Made by a program: the position numbers and the translations under genes. The notes under the pieces were generated by a model. It did no database searches. It was not told where the DNA came from and worked only from the letters and a program-made list of their open reading frames with translations. A stretch of DNA of 42,312 bases from Bacillota bacterium (lineage in GTDB: Bacteria; Bacillota; Sulfobacillia; Sulfobacillales; JAIMBI01), in the NCBI GenBank assembly GCA_021846565.1, contig JAJZWS010000024.1, forward strand, positions 1 through 42,312, read 5' to 3'. Each line of letters begins with the position of its first letter. Positions within the stretch are counted from its first letter, which is position 1. Shown here piece by piece: positions 23,921 to 32,827 of this stretch.

Positions 23921-25813
23921 TCACAGCGCCGCCGTCGCCACGTCCTCGCGGCCGGCAAACTGGCTCTCGTACAAGTCATGGTAGAAGCCGCCCCGGGCCA
24001 GGAGCCCCTCGTGGGTGCCCTGCTCGATGATGCGGCCATGGTGCATCACCAGAATGAGGTCCGCCTCGCGAATTGTCGAGAGCCGATGCGCAATGACAAA
24101 GCTGGTGCGACCCCGCATGAGGTTCGCCATGGCTTGCTGGATCGCGGCTTCGGTGCGCGTGTCCACACTGCTGGTCGCCTCATCCAGAATGAGAATGGGC
24201 GGGTCTGCCACAAACGCACGCGCAATGGTCAGCAGTTGGCGCTGTCCCGCCGAAATGTTGGAGGCCTCCTCGTTTAAGACCGTCTCGTAGCCCTCCGGCA
24301 GGGTGCGGATGAAGTGGTCCGCATGTGCGGCCTGGGCCGCCGCGACAATGTCGTCAGGGCTGGCGCCGGTTCGCCCGTAGCCGATGTTGTCCCGAATGGT
24401 GCCATGGAACAGCCAGGTGTCCTGCAGCACCATGCCCAACAGCTCCCGCAGGCGGTGGCGGGTCAGTGTGGACACATCGTGGCCGTCCACCGTGATCCGG
24501 CCGTGCTGAACGTCGTAGAAGCGCATCAGGAGGTTGACCAGGGTGGTTTTGCCCGCCCCTGTCGGGCCGACGATGGCCACCATGGCGCCGGCGGGGACGG
24601 TGACGTTGAGGTGGTCGATGAGCGGCTCCGCCGGCTGGTACCGAAAGCCCACGTCTCGGAAGGCGACGGCTCCCCGAGGCGCGGCCACGTCGTCCGCCGG
24701 CACCGGGTCGGGTCGCTCTTCGGGCTCATCCAGAATCTCAAACACGCGCTCGGACGACGCCAGCGCGGACTGAATGACGTTAGAGATGCTGGAAAGCTGG
24801 GTGATGGGCTGGGTGAACTGGCGCGCGTATTGGATAAACGCCTGGATGTCGCCGATGGGCATCGCGCCCTGCGCCACCAGGACGCCCCCGATGACGGCCA
24901 CCAGCACGTAGCCCAGATTGCCGATAACGTTCATGAGCGGCATGATGATGCCCGTGACAAACTGCGCCTTCCACGTCGACTCGTACAGCTGGCGGTTTAT
25001 GGCCTCAAACTGCTCGATGGAGCGGCGCTCATGGCCAAAGGCCTTCACGATCAGGTGGCCGGTGTACATCTCTTCCACGTGGCCGTTTAATGCGCCGAGC
25101 CGCCGCTGGCGCGCCAAAAAGTAGCGCTGGGACCGGGTGGCGATGCTTTTGGTGACCACAAACGAGAGGGGCAGTGTCGCCGCGATCACCGCGGTCAACA
25201 AGGGACTGATGGTCAGCATCATGATCACCACGCCGATAAACGTGACGACCGCCGTGATGGCCTGGGTCAAGCTTTGCTGCAGCGTGCTGCTGATGTTGTC
25301 AAAGTCGTTGACAAACCGGCTCAGCACCTCGCCGTGCGGGTGGGTATCAAAAAACGCGACCGGCAGCCGCGGCAGCTTTTCGGCCACCTGCTGCCGGATG
25401 GTGAACACCGTGCGCTGCGCCACCCCCGCCATGACGTATTGTTGAACCCAGTTGAACACCGCGCTGAATACATAAAGAAACGCGAGGTCTGCCAACAGGC
25501 GCACGATGCTGGGGAAGTTCACCCCGCCCCCTGGCACCCCGTGCAACTTTAAGACTACCCCCTGAAACAGGTCGGTCGTGATGTTGCCCAACAGCTTCGG
25601 GCTCAGCACGTTGAACACTGTGGACAAAATGGCGGCTGCCGCCACCACGGTCAGCCAGGGCCATGACGGCTTGAAGTAGGCCAGCAGCCGCCATAGCGTA
25701 CCCTTGGCGTTCTTGGGCTTTTCCACCGGCATAACGAGCCCCATAGGCCCGCCGCCGCCAAAGCCGCCGGGCCCGCCGCCTCCCGGCCCCACTTGGCGGT
25801 TGTTCACGCTCAC
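23921..25813 (-). CDS. ABC exporter half-transporter with consensus ATP site (LmrD/TM288-like)
   Basis: 630-residue fused membrane/ATPase subunit. A glycine-rich N-terminal tail (residues 9-25) precedes six membrane helices (about 50-330) and an ABC domain: Walker A GPTGAGKT (416-423), Q-loop Gln464 (LGMVLQDTW), signature ISAGQ (520-524), Walker B LILDE with catalytic Glu545, and switch His576. The non-canonical ISAGQ matches a degenerate partner site, as in heterodimeric exporters. The GTG start overlaps the stop of the preceding half-transporter (GTGA), with GGAGGAA upstream, indicating equal production of both subunits. Exported substrate (drug, peptide or metabolite) unknown; the two downstream genes may make it. 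Confidence 0.94.
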   Translation of the reverse strand: MSVNNRQVGPGGGGPGGFGGGGPMGLVMPVEKPKNAKGTLWRLLAYFKPSWPWLTVVAAAAILSTVFNVLSPKLLGNITTDLFQGVVLKLHGVPGGGVNFPSIVRLLADLAFLYVFSAVFNWVQQYVMAGVAQRTVFTIRQQVAEKLPRLPVAFFDTHPHGEVLSRFVNDFDNISSTLQQSLTQAITAVVTFIGVVIMMLTISPLLTAVIAATLPLSFVVTKSIATRSQRYFLARQRRLGALNGHVEEMYTGHLIVKAFGHERRSIEQFEAINRQLYESTWKAQFVTGIIMPLMNVIGNLGYVLVAVIGGVLVAQGAMPIGDIQAFIQYARQFTQPITQLSSISNVIQSALASSERVFEILDEPEERPDPVPADDVAAPRGAVAFRDVGFRYQPAEPLIDHLNVTVPAGAMVAIVGPTGAGKTTLVNLLMRFYDVQHGRITVDGHDVSTLTRHRLRELLGMVLQDTWLFHGTIRDNIGYGRTGASPDDIVAAAQAAHADHFIRTLPEGYETVLNEEASNISAGQRQLLTIARAFVADPPILILDEATSSVDTRTEAAIQQAMANLMRGRTSFVIAHRLSTIREADLILVMHHGRIIEQGTHEGLLARGGFYHDLYESQFAGREDVATAAL

Positions 25814-27543
25814 GCCGATTCCTCCGGCGAGAGTTGCGACGCCACAATCTCCCGATACACGGCCGAGGACTGCATCAGGTCGGCGTGCCGGCCCGAGCCG
25901 GCCAGCCGACCATCGTCCAGCACAATGATCTGGTCGGCATCCCGCACCGTGCTGACCCGCTGCGCCACGATGATGACCGTGGCGTCGTGCACTTCGCGGT
26001 GCAGGGCCTGGCGCAGCTGGGCGTCGGTGTGATAATCCAGCGCGGAGAAGCAGTCGTCCAGCAGATAGATGGGCGCGCGGCGCGCCAGTGCCCGCGCGAT
26101 GGCCAGCCGCTGCCTTTGCCCTCCCGACAGGTTGGCACCGCCCTGATTGATGACGGTGTCAAACCCATCCGGCAGTTGGTCGATGAACTCCGTGGCTTGT
26201 GCCGTTGCAGCCGCCCGGCGGACCGCATGGTCATCCGCGGCCAGATCCCCGTAGCGGATGTTGTCGGCCACACTGCCCGAGAATAGGACGGCGCGCGACG
26301 GGACGTAGCCCATCTCGGCTCGCAGTGCCTCCTGCGTCCACGCGCGCACGTCGCGGCCGCCCACCAGCACGCGGCCCCCGGTAGCATCGTAGAACCGGGG
26401 GATGAGGTTCACGAGCGTGGACTTGCCGGCCCCCGTCCCCCCGATGATGGCCGTGGTTTCGCCCGCGCGCGCTGTGAACGAAATGTCCGACAGCGCCGGC
26501 TCCTCGGCCCCGGGATACGAGAACGTTACACGCTCGAACGTGACGGCCCCGCGCTCGGCGTCGCGCGGAGCGCGGGCGCCGTTCGGCGGGTCGGTGATGT
26601 CCGTGTCCATGTCCAGCACCTCGTTGATGCGCAAGGCCGAGGCTTGGCCGCGGGGGATCATGAACATCATCATGGACACCATCATGACGGCAAACATGAT
26701 TTGCATCATGTACTGGATGAACGCCATCAGCTGCCCGATCTGCAGGGTCCCAGCGTTGATCTGGAGGCCCCCGAACCACATCACGGCCACAACGGACAAG
26801 TTCATCACCAGCATGACCGCGGGCATCGCGATAGCCATCAACTGGAATACCGCGACCGAGGTGTCGGTCAGGTCCCGGTTCGCGCTGCGGAACCGCTCCA
26901 CTTCGGAGCCGGCGCGATTAAACGCCCGAATCACGCGCACGCCGGTCAGGCTTTCGCGCAACACCCGGTTCAACCGGTCCACCTTCGTCTGAATGGCGCG
27001 GAACAACGACAGCCCCCGGCCCATCACCACCGCAATGACGGCCGCCATGAGCGGCAGGGACACCACGACGATCCAGGTGAGGCCCGCATCTGTGTAAATG
27101 GCCAAAACAATCCCGCCGATGGCGGTCAGCGGCGCCATGACCATCATGCGGAGAATCATGCCCACCAGTTGCTGCACTTGCATGACGTCGTTGGTGGTGC
27201 GAACAATCAGGGAGCTCGGGCCCACCTGGTCAAACTCCCGGAGCGTAAACGCCCCCACATGGTGAAACAGCCGGCTCCGAATACGCTGGCCAAAGCCCGC
27301 CATGGCGTACGAGCTGTACAGGCTCGCAAACACGGCCGCCACGCCACCGGCCACGGTCACGGCCAGCATCACGGCGCCCACCCGCACGATGTAGGCGATG
27401 TGCCCAGTGATCACCCCGTTGTCCACGATGTTGGCCATCAGGGTCGGCAGGTACAGCGTGGACATCGTTTGCCCGAACGTCAGCAACAGCACCCACAACA
27501 CGAACCAGCGGTCCGGACGCAGGAAACGCCAAAGCTTCAGCAT
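25810..27543 (-). CDS. ABC exporter half-transporter with degenerate ATP site (LmrC/TM287-like)
   Basis: 577-residue six-helix plus ATPase subunit, first gene of the operon. Walker A GGTGAGKST (368-376) and signature LSGGQ (472-476) are canonical, but Walker B reads YLLDDCFSALD with Asp497 in place of catalytic Glu, and the switch His is Gln528 (IIVAQRVST). These are the known marks of the subunit that carries the degenerate site in heterodimeric exporters. The Q-loop Gln is also replaced, by Ser416 (GYVPSRAVLFSG), which is less usual. Methionine-rich helices (about 275-297) line the membrane part. Start ATG 27543 follows GGGAGGG; a longer frame to 27597 is not family-like. Its stop overlaps the partner's GTG. 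Confidence 0.94.
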   Translation of the reverse strand: MLKLWRFLRPDRWFVLWVLLLTFGQTMSTLYLPTLMANIVDNGVITGHIAYIVRVGAVMLAVTVAGGVAAVFASLYSSYAMAGFGQRIRSRLFHHVGAFTLREFDQVGPSSLIVRTTNDVMQVQQLVGMILRMMVMAPLTAIGGIVLAIYTDAGLTWIVVVSLPLMAAVIAVVMGRGLSLFRAIQTKVDRLNRVLRESLTGVRVIRAFNRAGSEVERFRSANRDLTDTSVAVFQLMAIAMPAVMLVMNLSVVAVMWFGGLQINAGTLQIGQLMAFIQYMMQIMFAVMMVSMMMFMIPRGQASALRINEVLDMDTDITDPPNGARAPRDAERGAVTFERVTFSYPGAEEPALSDISFTARAGETTAIIGGTGAGKSTLVNLIPRFYDATGGRVLVGGRDVRAWTQEALRAEMGYVPSRAVLFSGSVADNIRYGDLAADDHAVRRAAATAQATEFIDQLPDGFDTVINQGGANLSGGQRQRLAIARALARRAPIYLLDDCFSALDYHTDAQLRQALHREVHDATVIIVAQRVSTVRDADQIIVLDDGRLAGSGRHADLMQSSAVYREIVASQLSPEESA

Positions 27544-27944
27544 GACAACCCTCCCGACCCCACAACCAGGGCCCCCTAAGACCGGCCGGCTCATCAACTA
27601 CTTATGATACCTGATATTTCACGCGGGGCTAAGGGATCGGCAAACCCGGATGTGACACCATAGGCAACCCCAGACGCCGTCATACTTGGGCACCTGGTTG
27701 ATGGAGCGGACAGCGCCAGGCAGTGGCCTCGGTCGAAACCCCAGCGATCGCCTGGGTGGGGTGGGCGCCGACTCCGTGCTAGGACGCAGATGCGGCTCTC
27801 GTCCTCGCGTCGTGCATCGCCCATGTGGCCGCGTCCGCTCCGGCCCGGCTGAGATTTTCAAGTGGCCGTGATAGGCGACCGTGGACACCAGCGCCGACCA
27901 ACCGGCGGGTTTATAATAAGCACCAGCAACTGGAGGGATGGGTA
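27544..27944. other. Divergent intergenic region
   Basis: About 400 bases between the ABC exporter operon (minus) and the coiled-coil gene (plus). A TATCAT on the minus strand (27609-27604) is a possible -10 for the exporter operon but has no good -35; TATAAT on the plus strand (27912-27917) lies about 28 bases before the coiled-coil GTG. I recognise no gene. Confidence 0.45.
27912..27917 (+). promoter_or_regulatory. TATAAT -10 element before the coiled-coil gene (candidate)
   Basis: Perfect TATAAT about 28 bases before the GTG start at 27945. The hexamer at 17 bases further upstream does not resemble TTGACA; TGGACA at 27882 is at 24 bases, too far. Confidence 0.35.
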
Positions 27945-28768
27945 GTGGCCTTCACCGTTGCGGATTTTCATGACCTAATCGCTTTGCTGGACAAAAACCC
28001 TGACTGGCAGCGGGAGCTTCGTCGGCTAACCCTCAGCGACGAGTTGCTGGCGTTGCCGGCAGAGTTTCATGCCCTCGCGGCGGCGGAAGCTCATGTGGAC
28101 GAGCGATTGGCGGCCCTGCTGGCGACGCAGGAACGCACGGATCAGCAGCGCCGGGTGGACGCGGCGGTTGCGGAAGCTCGCTTCGCCGAGTTGCGTGCCG
28201 CCGCCCAGGGCTTGGCCGACAAGCTCGCCGCCGCCCAGGCCCGCTCCGAGGAACAGTTTACCGAGCTGCGTGCTGCAGACCAGCACTTGGCCCGCCGCTT
28301 GGATGACCTGGCATCGGAATTCCACCAAATTCGGCGGCACACCGAGAATCGACTGGCCAACCTTGATGGGGCCTCTCTGGAGCAGCAGTTTGCCATGCGT
28401 GCGCCCGCCCATCTTGGCAACCTCGGGTTGCGGGGTGCACACGTCCTCTCGGCGGCGGAGTGGGTATCGAAGGTGGAGGCCGCCCTCGACGCAGGGCTTT
28501 TGGACGAGAACGAGGGCAGCAAAGTGCGCAACTTAGACTCGGTAGTACAGGCACGTGACGCGATGGCGAAGTGTGGCTGGCCGTCGAACTGTCGGTCACT
28601 ATTGACCTGCACGATGTAGACCGGGCGGTGCGGCGCGCTGGCCTCTTGGCCCGCGCTCTGGGACGGAGTCGACCGCTGGTTGCAGGGGCACGCCTGACTG
28701 AAGGAGCGCAGAAGCGATTGGAGTCGACCCCCGACAGTCTCTGCGTTCGGTGGCCAACATCCCGCTGA
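27945..28768 (+). pseudogene. Coiled-coil protein with PD-(D/E)XK-like C-terminal domain, frameshifted
   Basis: GTG 27945 (GGAGGGATGGGTA upstream) opens a protein with a short helical head (ADFHDLIALLDKNPDWQREL), an alanine-rich coiled coil (about residues 40-145), and a C-terminal domain starting NLGLRGAHVLSAAEWVSKVE. The reading frame stops at 28617 after NLDSVVQARD, but the next frame (28571-28768) continues with VWLAVELSVTIDLHDVDRAV and RRAGLLARALGRSRPLVAGA. This is the order D...ExS typical of restriction-endonuclease-like domains attached to coiled coils (DUF3782-like proteins of unknown function). One frame change at about 28560-28575 therefore splits the nuclease core between its Asp and Glu. 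The end after 28725 also looks eroded. A sequencing error is an alternative. Confidence 0.6.
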
Positions 28769-29142
28769 TCGCGTGGGGCGCGTGCCGGGAAGTCTTTCTC
28801 ATTCGGCGGAAGGTGCCGCTTCGCGTGATCCGCATGAGGTGGGCATCGCTGGTGCGCGTAGGGGTGACTCGCTGAGGGCGGGCGCACGGGGCCATGACAC
28901 CCTCCCGCGGGTCCACCCGCAGCGCCTGCGCTTGGCGTGGGTGCCCCTTACCAGCCGAAAGCTTGGCCACAACGCCGACGAACCACGGCGCAAGCCCCAA
29001 CGGGCGTCCTTGACGGTGTGGAGGCTTTGTGGTGTCTTGCCAGGTGACGCGAGGTAGCCCGTGGCTTCAAGCCGGTGGTTATCCGTCGCGGCGACAGACT
29101 CGCGGATTAGCGGATTAGCGGATTAGAGGAGGGTGTGCCCCC
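28769..29142. other. Intergenic region with possible IS605-type end and tandem repeats
   Basis: No supported gene. At 29055-29080 the plus strand reads AGCCCGTGGCTTCAAGCCGG and GTGGTT, resembling the hairpin at the right end of IS200/IS605-type elements. Three copies of GCGGATTA follow at 29102-29125. Confidence 0.35.
29102..29125 (+). repeat. Three tandem copies of the octamer GCGGATTA
   Basis: Perfect copies at 29102-29109, 29110-29117 and 29118-29125, followed by GAGGAGGG, the ribosome binding site of the transporter gene (GTG at 29143). Could be a slippage tract or a cluster of protein-binding sites. Confidence 0.85.
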
Positions 29143-30933
29143 GTGGCATTGGGAATCGCGGTGGGCATTCTCTTCATCACCATGGTACTGTTGATTACCA
29201 ACGCGGTCCGCATTGACGTCGTGGGACTTGTCGCGCTCGGACTGGTGGGCATCTTCAACCTGGTGCCCGTGGCTCAGATGTTCAATGGCTTCAGTTCGTA
29301 TGCGGCCATCATTATTGCGGCCATGTTTGCGCTGGGGGAGGCGCTCCGGCAGTCGGGCGTGACCGACATGTTGGCCAACTTCTTAGAGAAGATGGGACGA
29401 CGGGGCGAGGAGTCCCTGCTGACGACCCTGTTGGTGCTGCCCCCGGCCCCGTCGGCGTTTATCTCCGACGTGGGCCTCATGGGCATTTTTCTCCCGACCA
29501 TGATTCGGTTGCGCAATGACCTCAAAGTTTCCCTGCACCGCCTGTTGATGCCGCTCGCCATCGCCATTGCGCTGGGTGGCCTCTTGACGATGATTGGGTC
29601 GGCGGGCAACATCATCGCCAACGCCGATTTGGCGAGCCACCACCTGACCCCGCTTCCGCTGTTTGCCATCACGCCGCTGGGTGTCATTTTGGTGGCGGCG
29701 GGCTATCTGGTCATGCGCTGGTGGGGGGTCGCCCGCCTGCCCGCCACCGGACCGGCGACGGAGTTCGCGGCGGACTACGCCGAGGTCAAGTCGTACATGA
29801 CGGAAATCCGGATTCGGCCGGACTCTCGCCTCATCCAAACACCGCTGAGCGAGATCGAGTATTTTCGCCAGCACCATGTGAGCGTGGTGCGCGTCATTCA
29901 CCCGGACCACACCCAGGTGGTGTCGCCGGGTCCCCGGGACACCCTGGGCGCCGGTGACCGCGTGGTGGTCCAGGGCGACCCCGACGCCATCGTCGGCCTG
30001 AGCGAAGATCATGGGCTCGAAGTGGTGGGCGCGGTTGCCGACCGCATTCGCCTGCGCCAGGGGGACGCCCGTGTGGTGGAGCTGCTGATTCCCAGTGGCT
30101 CGCGCCTCGGCCGTCGCACGCTGCGCGAGCTGAATCTGCGCCGCCGGTACGACGTGGGTGTGTTGGCCGTGCTGCGTCACGGCATCACCCGGACAGCCAC
30201 CCTGGCCGACATCCGGCTGGCCGCCGGCGACGTGCTGCTGGTCCAGGGCAGTGCTGCCGCCGTGGGGCGCCTGCAGCTGTCGGACGACGTCGTGGTGCTG
30301 GCGGACCGGGACCGCCCCCCGGTGCGCGCGGCCTGGCACCCGGTGCTCACCACAGCGGTGGTGCTGGGAGTGCTAGCCCTGGCGGCTTTTAACTTCTTAA
30401 ACATCGAGGTGGCAGCGTTTGCCGGGGTGGCGGTGCTGGTCCTCACGCGCATCGTGACACCCGACCAAATTTACCGGGCCATCGACTGGCGCATCATCGC
30501 GCTGATCGGCGGCATCACCCCGCTGTCCATCGCCTTGGACCACACGGGCTTTACGGCGGACGTGTCGCACACCATGGTGGCGGTTTTGGGGCCGCTGGGC
30601 TCGTACGCGCTGGCCGCGGCCTTTTACTGGCTGGCAGCGCTGTTGACGCAGGTGATCAGCAACGTGGCGGCGGCGCTGGTGCTGGCGCCGCTGGCGCTCT
30701 CGATCGCCCATGCCAACGCGTGGTCGCCCTATCCGCTGGTCATCATGATGATCGTGGCGCTGTCGGCGGCCCCCTTGACCCCACTGGCCAACAAGGTGTA
30801 CCTGATGGCCATGGGCCCCGGGCAATATCGCTACCAGGACTTCATCCGCGTGGGCGGGCCGGTCACGCTGGTCATGTTTGCCTTGTCGCTGATCTTGGTC
30901 CCGCTCATGTTCCCCTTCTTCGTGACGCATTAA
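29143..30933 (+). CDS. SLC13/DASS-type anion symporter with two RCK_C (TrkA-C) domains
   Basis: 596-residue membrane transporter of the divalent anion:sodium symporter family. Two clusters of helices (about 1-200 and 395-595) flank a cytoplasmic middle with two RCK_C domains (about 220-290 and 305-375; SRLIQTPLSEIEYFRQHHVS, SRLGRRTLRELNLRRRYDVG), which bind small ligands and gate transport. The substrate-site motif of the first half is seen as MIGSAGNIIANADL, with an inverted-topology counterpart around TQVISNVAAALVLAPLALS. Such RCK_C-containing members often move sulfate or dicarboxylates. Start GTG 29143 with GAGGAGGG upstream. Followed after 22 bases by the YigZ-family gene; a sulfate role would suit the sulfur genes here but is inference. 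Confidence 0.88.
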   Translation: MALGIAVGILFITMVLLITNAVRIDVVGLVALGLVGIFNLVPVAQMFNGFSSYAAIIIAAMFALGEALRQSGVTDMLANFLEKMGRRGEESLLTTLLVLPPAPSAFISDVGLMGIFLPTMIRLRNDLKVSLHRLLMPLAIAIALGGLLTMIGSAGNIIANADLASHHLTPLPLFAITPLGVILVAAGYLVMRWWGVARLPATGPATEFAADYAEVKSYMTEIRIRPDSRLIQTPLSEIEYFRQHHVSVVRVIHPDHTQVVSPGPRDTLGAGDRVVVQGDPDAIVGLSEDHGLEVVGAVADRIRLRQGDARVVELLIPSGSRLGRRTLRELNLRRRYDVGVLAVLRHGITRTATLADIRLAAGDVLLVQGSAAAVGRLQLSDDVVVLADRDRPPVRAAWHPVLTTAVVLGVLALAAFNFLNIEVAAFAGVAVLVLTRIVTPDQIYRAIDWRIIALIGGITPLSIALDHTGFTADVSHTMVAVLGPLGSYALAAAFYWLAALLTQVISNVAAALVLAPLALSIAHANAWSPYPLVIMMIVALSAAPLTPLANKVYLMAMGPGQYRYQDFIRVGGPVTLVMFALSLILVPLMFPFFVTH

Positions 30934-30955
30934 TGCGGATCGAGACCCGCCGGCC

Positions 30956-31609
30956 ATGACCCCGCACGAATTCACGACCGACGCCACGGCCGAGCGGCTC
31001 ATCCTCCGCTCTCGGTTCGTGGGGTGTGCCGTGCGGCTGGAAGAGCCCGCGGTGGAGGAGGCGCTCGACCGCATTCGCCAGCAGTTTCCCGGCGCCAGCC
31101 ATTACTGTAGCGCCTATCGGTGGGCACCGGGGCACGAACGCGCGGACGATCACGGTGAACCCCGCGGCACTGCCGGCCTTCCCCTCTTAGCCACGCTGCA
31201 GCGGGCCAACCTGGTTCATGCGCTCGTGGTCGTGGTGCGCTACTTTGGGGGCGTCAAGCTGGGACGCCCAGGGCTGTACCGCGCGTACCAGGAGGTCGCG
31301 CAGCTGGCGGTGGCCGCCGCCCGCCCCGCGCCGCTCCAGGAGCTGCAGCGCGTCCGCCTCACGTGCTCGTACGCCGCTTTCGACGCCGTGCGCCGCTGGG
31401 TGGCCGCGGTTTATGCCAACACCCCCCTCGACGTCCCGCCATTCCAGTTTGATGCCGAGGTGCACTGGCGCGGCGTGGTGCCGCGAACCGCCGAGAGCGA
31501 CGCCGAGACACTCCGAGAACGCTGGCACGGCGAGGTGGACTGGATGGTGGAGGCGACCACACTCGGCGTCTGGCCTGACCGGGCCGACGACGACTCCGCC
31601 GATCGGTGA
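30956..31609 (+). CDS. yigZ: YigZ/IMPACT family protein (UPF0029)
   Basis: 217-residue protein with the IMPACT N-terminal domain (residues about 15-125): ASHYCSAYRW, then DDHGEPRGTAGLPLLATLQ, then VVVVRYFGGVKLGRPGLYRA, all diagnostic of the family. A C-terminal ferredoxin-like domain (DUF1949-type) follows (LQRVRLTCSYAAFDAVRRWV). The molecular role in bacteria is not settled; the eukaryotic homologue modulates the Gcn2 translation-stress pathway. It starts 22 bases after the anion transporter and ends 30 bases before the PatB/MalY gene, so the three are probably one transcript. Confidence 0.92.
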   Translation: MTPHEFTTDATAERLILRSRFVGCAVRLEEPAVEEALDRIRQQFPGASHYCSAYRWAPGHERADDHGEPRGTAGLPLLATLQRANLVHALVVVVRYFGGVKLGRPGLYRAYQEVAQLAVAAARPAPLQELQRVRLTCSYAAFDAVRRWVAAVYANTPLDVPPFQFDAEVHWRGVVPRTAESDAETLRERWHGEVDWMVEATTLGVWPDRADDDSADR

Positions 31610-31639
31610 GACAATGGGCCGAGACGCAAGAGGAGGCGC

Positions 31640-32815
31640 ATGATGCAGGCATTTGACGAGTTGGTGGAGCGGCGCGGCACCCAGTCGGTGAAATGGGACG
31701 ACCTGGCGACTCGGTTTGGGCGTGCTGATGTGATTCCCATGTGGGTGAGCGACATGGACTTTCCAACATATCCCGGAATCCCGGAGGCGCTCGCCGAGCG
31801 AGCGCGGCATCCTTTGTATGGCTACACCACCAAACCCCCCGACTATGCCACCGTGATTGGGGGATGGCTCCAGCGCCGGCACGGGTGGCAGCCCGACCCG
31901 GACGCGCTGGTGCATGTGAACGGCGTGGTGCGCGGCCTGGCCACGGCCGTGGCCAGCCTGACCGAGCCCGGAGACACGGTGCTGGTGCTGTCGCCCACCT
32001 ATCATCCGTTTCGCGACATCACCGAGCACCAGGGACGACACCTCTTGGAAGTGCCCTTGGTGTGGGATGGCACCCGTTATGTCATGGACTTCGACGCGGT
32101 CGCCGCGGCGCTGGAAACCCAGCGGGTGGCGGCGGCCATCTTATGCAGCCCGCACAACCCCGTGGGGCGGGTGTGGACACGGGACGAACTGCTGCGTCTC
32201 GGGCAGGTCCTGCTGGACCACCATGTGCTGGTGCTGTCCGACGAGGTGCACTGCGACCTGATTTATCCGGAATACCGCCACATCCCGTTTGCCAGCCTGT
32301 CGCCCGCCTTTGCCAGCCACTCGGTGACGTTTGTGGCGGCCAGCAAGACGTTTGGCCTTGCGGGCCTGCAAACCTCGGTGGCCATCATTCCGTCCGCCAC
32401 GCTGCGCGAGCCGTTTGTTGCCATGCAGGATGCGCTTGGGTCGGGGTTGGTGAACACGTTCGGCATCGCCGCCACGATGGCCGCGTTTCGCGGGGGCGAC
32501 CGTTGGGTGGACGCCCTCATGGCGTACTTGGCCGAAACCCGCGACCTGATGCTCCAATATTGTGCCGCCCATATCCCCGCCATCCGGCCCGTGCCGCCCG
32601 AGGGCACGTACCTGGCCTGGCTGGATTGCCGAGCGCTTGCGTTGACTGACGACGAGCTGTCGCGCTGGTTCGTCGATCAGGCCGGCGTGGCGCTGACGGG
32701 CGGCAGCGACTTCGGCGAGGCGGGCTGCGGCTTTCAGCGCATGAACCTCGCGATGCCCCGCCCGGTGGTGGAGCAGGCATTGGCCCAAATCGCGGCCGCC
32801 TCGTCGAGGCCGTAA
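31640..32815 (+). CDS. patB: PatB/MalY-type aminotransferase-fold C-S lyase (cystathionine beta-lyase)
   Basis: 391-residue class I/II PLP enzyme. The MalY/PatB N-terminus is characteristic: RRGTQSVKWDD and PMWVSDMDFPT. Other marks are HPLYGYTTKP, NGVVRGL, CSPHNPVGRVWT, Asp201 in LSDEVHCDLIY, and cofactor Lys236 in VAASKTFGLAGLQTS. Enzymes of this group cleave cystathionine or S-conjugates to pyruvate, ammonia and a thiol. AGGAGG sits 3 bases before ATG 31640 and 6 bases before the next ATG (31643), so the second may be the real start. It is the third C-S PLP enzyme of the window and is probably cotranscribed with the anion transporter and YigZ genes. Convergent with the alpha-galactosidase, 12 bases apart. 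Confidence 0.9.
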   Translation: MMQAFDELVERRGTQSVKWDDLATRFGRADVIPMWVSDMDFPTYPGIPEALAERARHPLYGYTTKPPDYATVIGGWLQRRHGWQPDPDALVHVNGVVRGLATAVASLTEPGDTVLVLSPTYHPFRDITEHQGRHLLEVPLVWDGTRYVMDFDAVAAALETQRVAAAILCSPHNPVGRVWTRDELLRLGQVLLDHHVLVLSDEVHCDLIYPEYRHIPFASLSPAFASHSVTFVAASKTFGLAGLQTSVAIIPSATLREPFVAMQDALGSGLVNTFGIAATMAAFRGGDRWVDALMAYLAETRDLMLQYCAAHIPAIRPVPPEGTYLAWLDCRALALTDDELSRWFVDQAGVALTGGSDFGEAGCGFQRMNLAMPRPVVEQALAQIAAASSRP

Positions 32816-32827
32816 GTCCGGCGGGAG

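Noticed and set aside
26644-27579. 311-codon plus-strand frame with very high histidine content
   Set aside because: Looks like a metal-binding His-rich protein, but it is the antisense of ATG/GTG-rich membrane helices of the ABC exporter.
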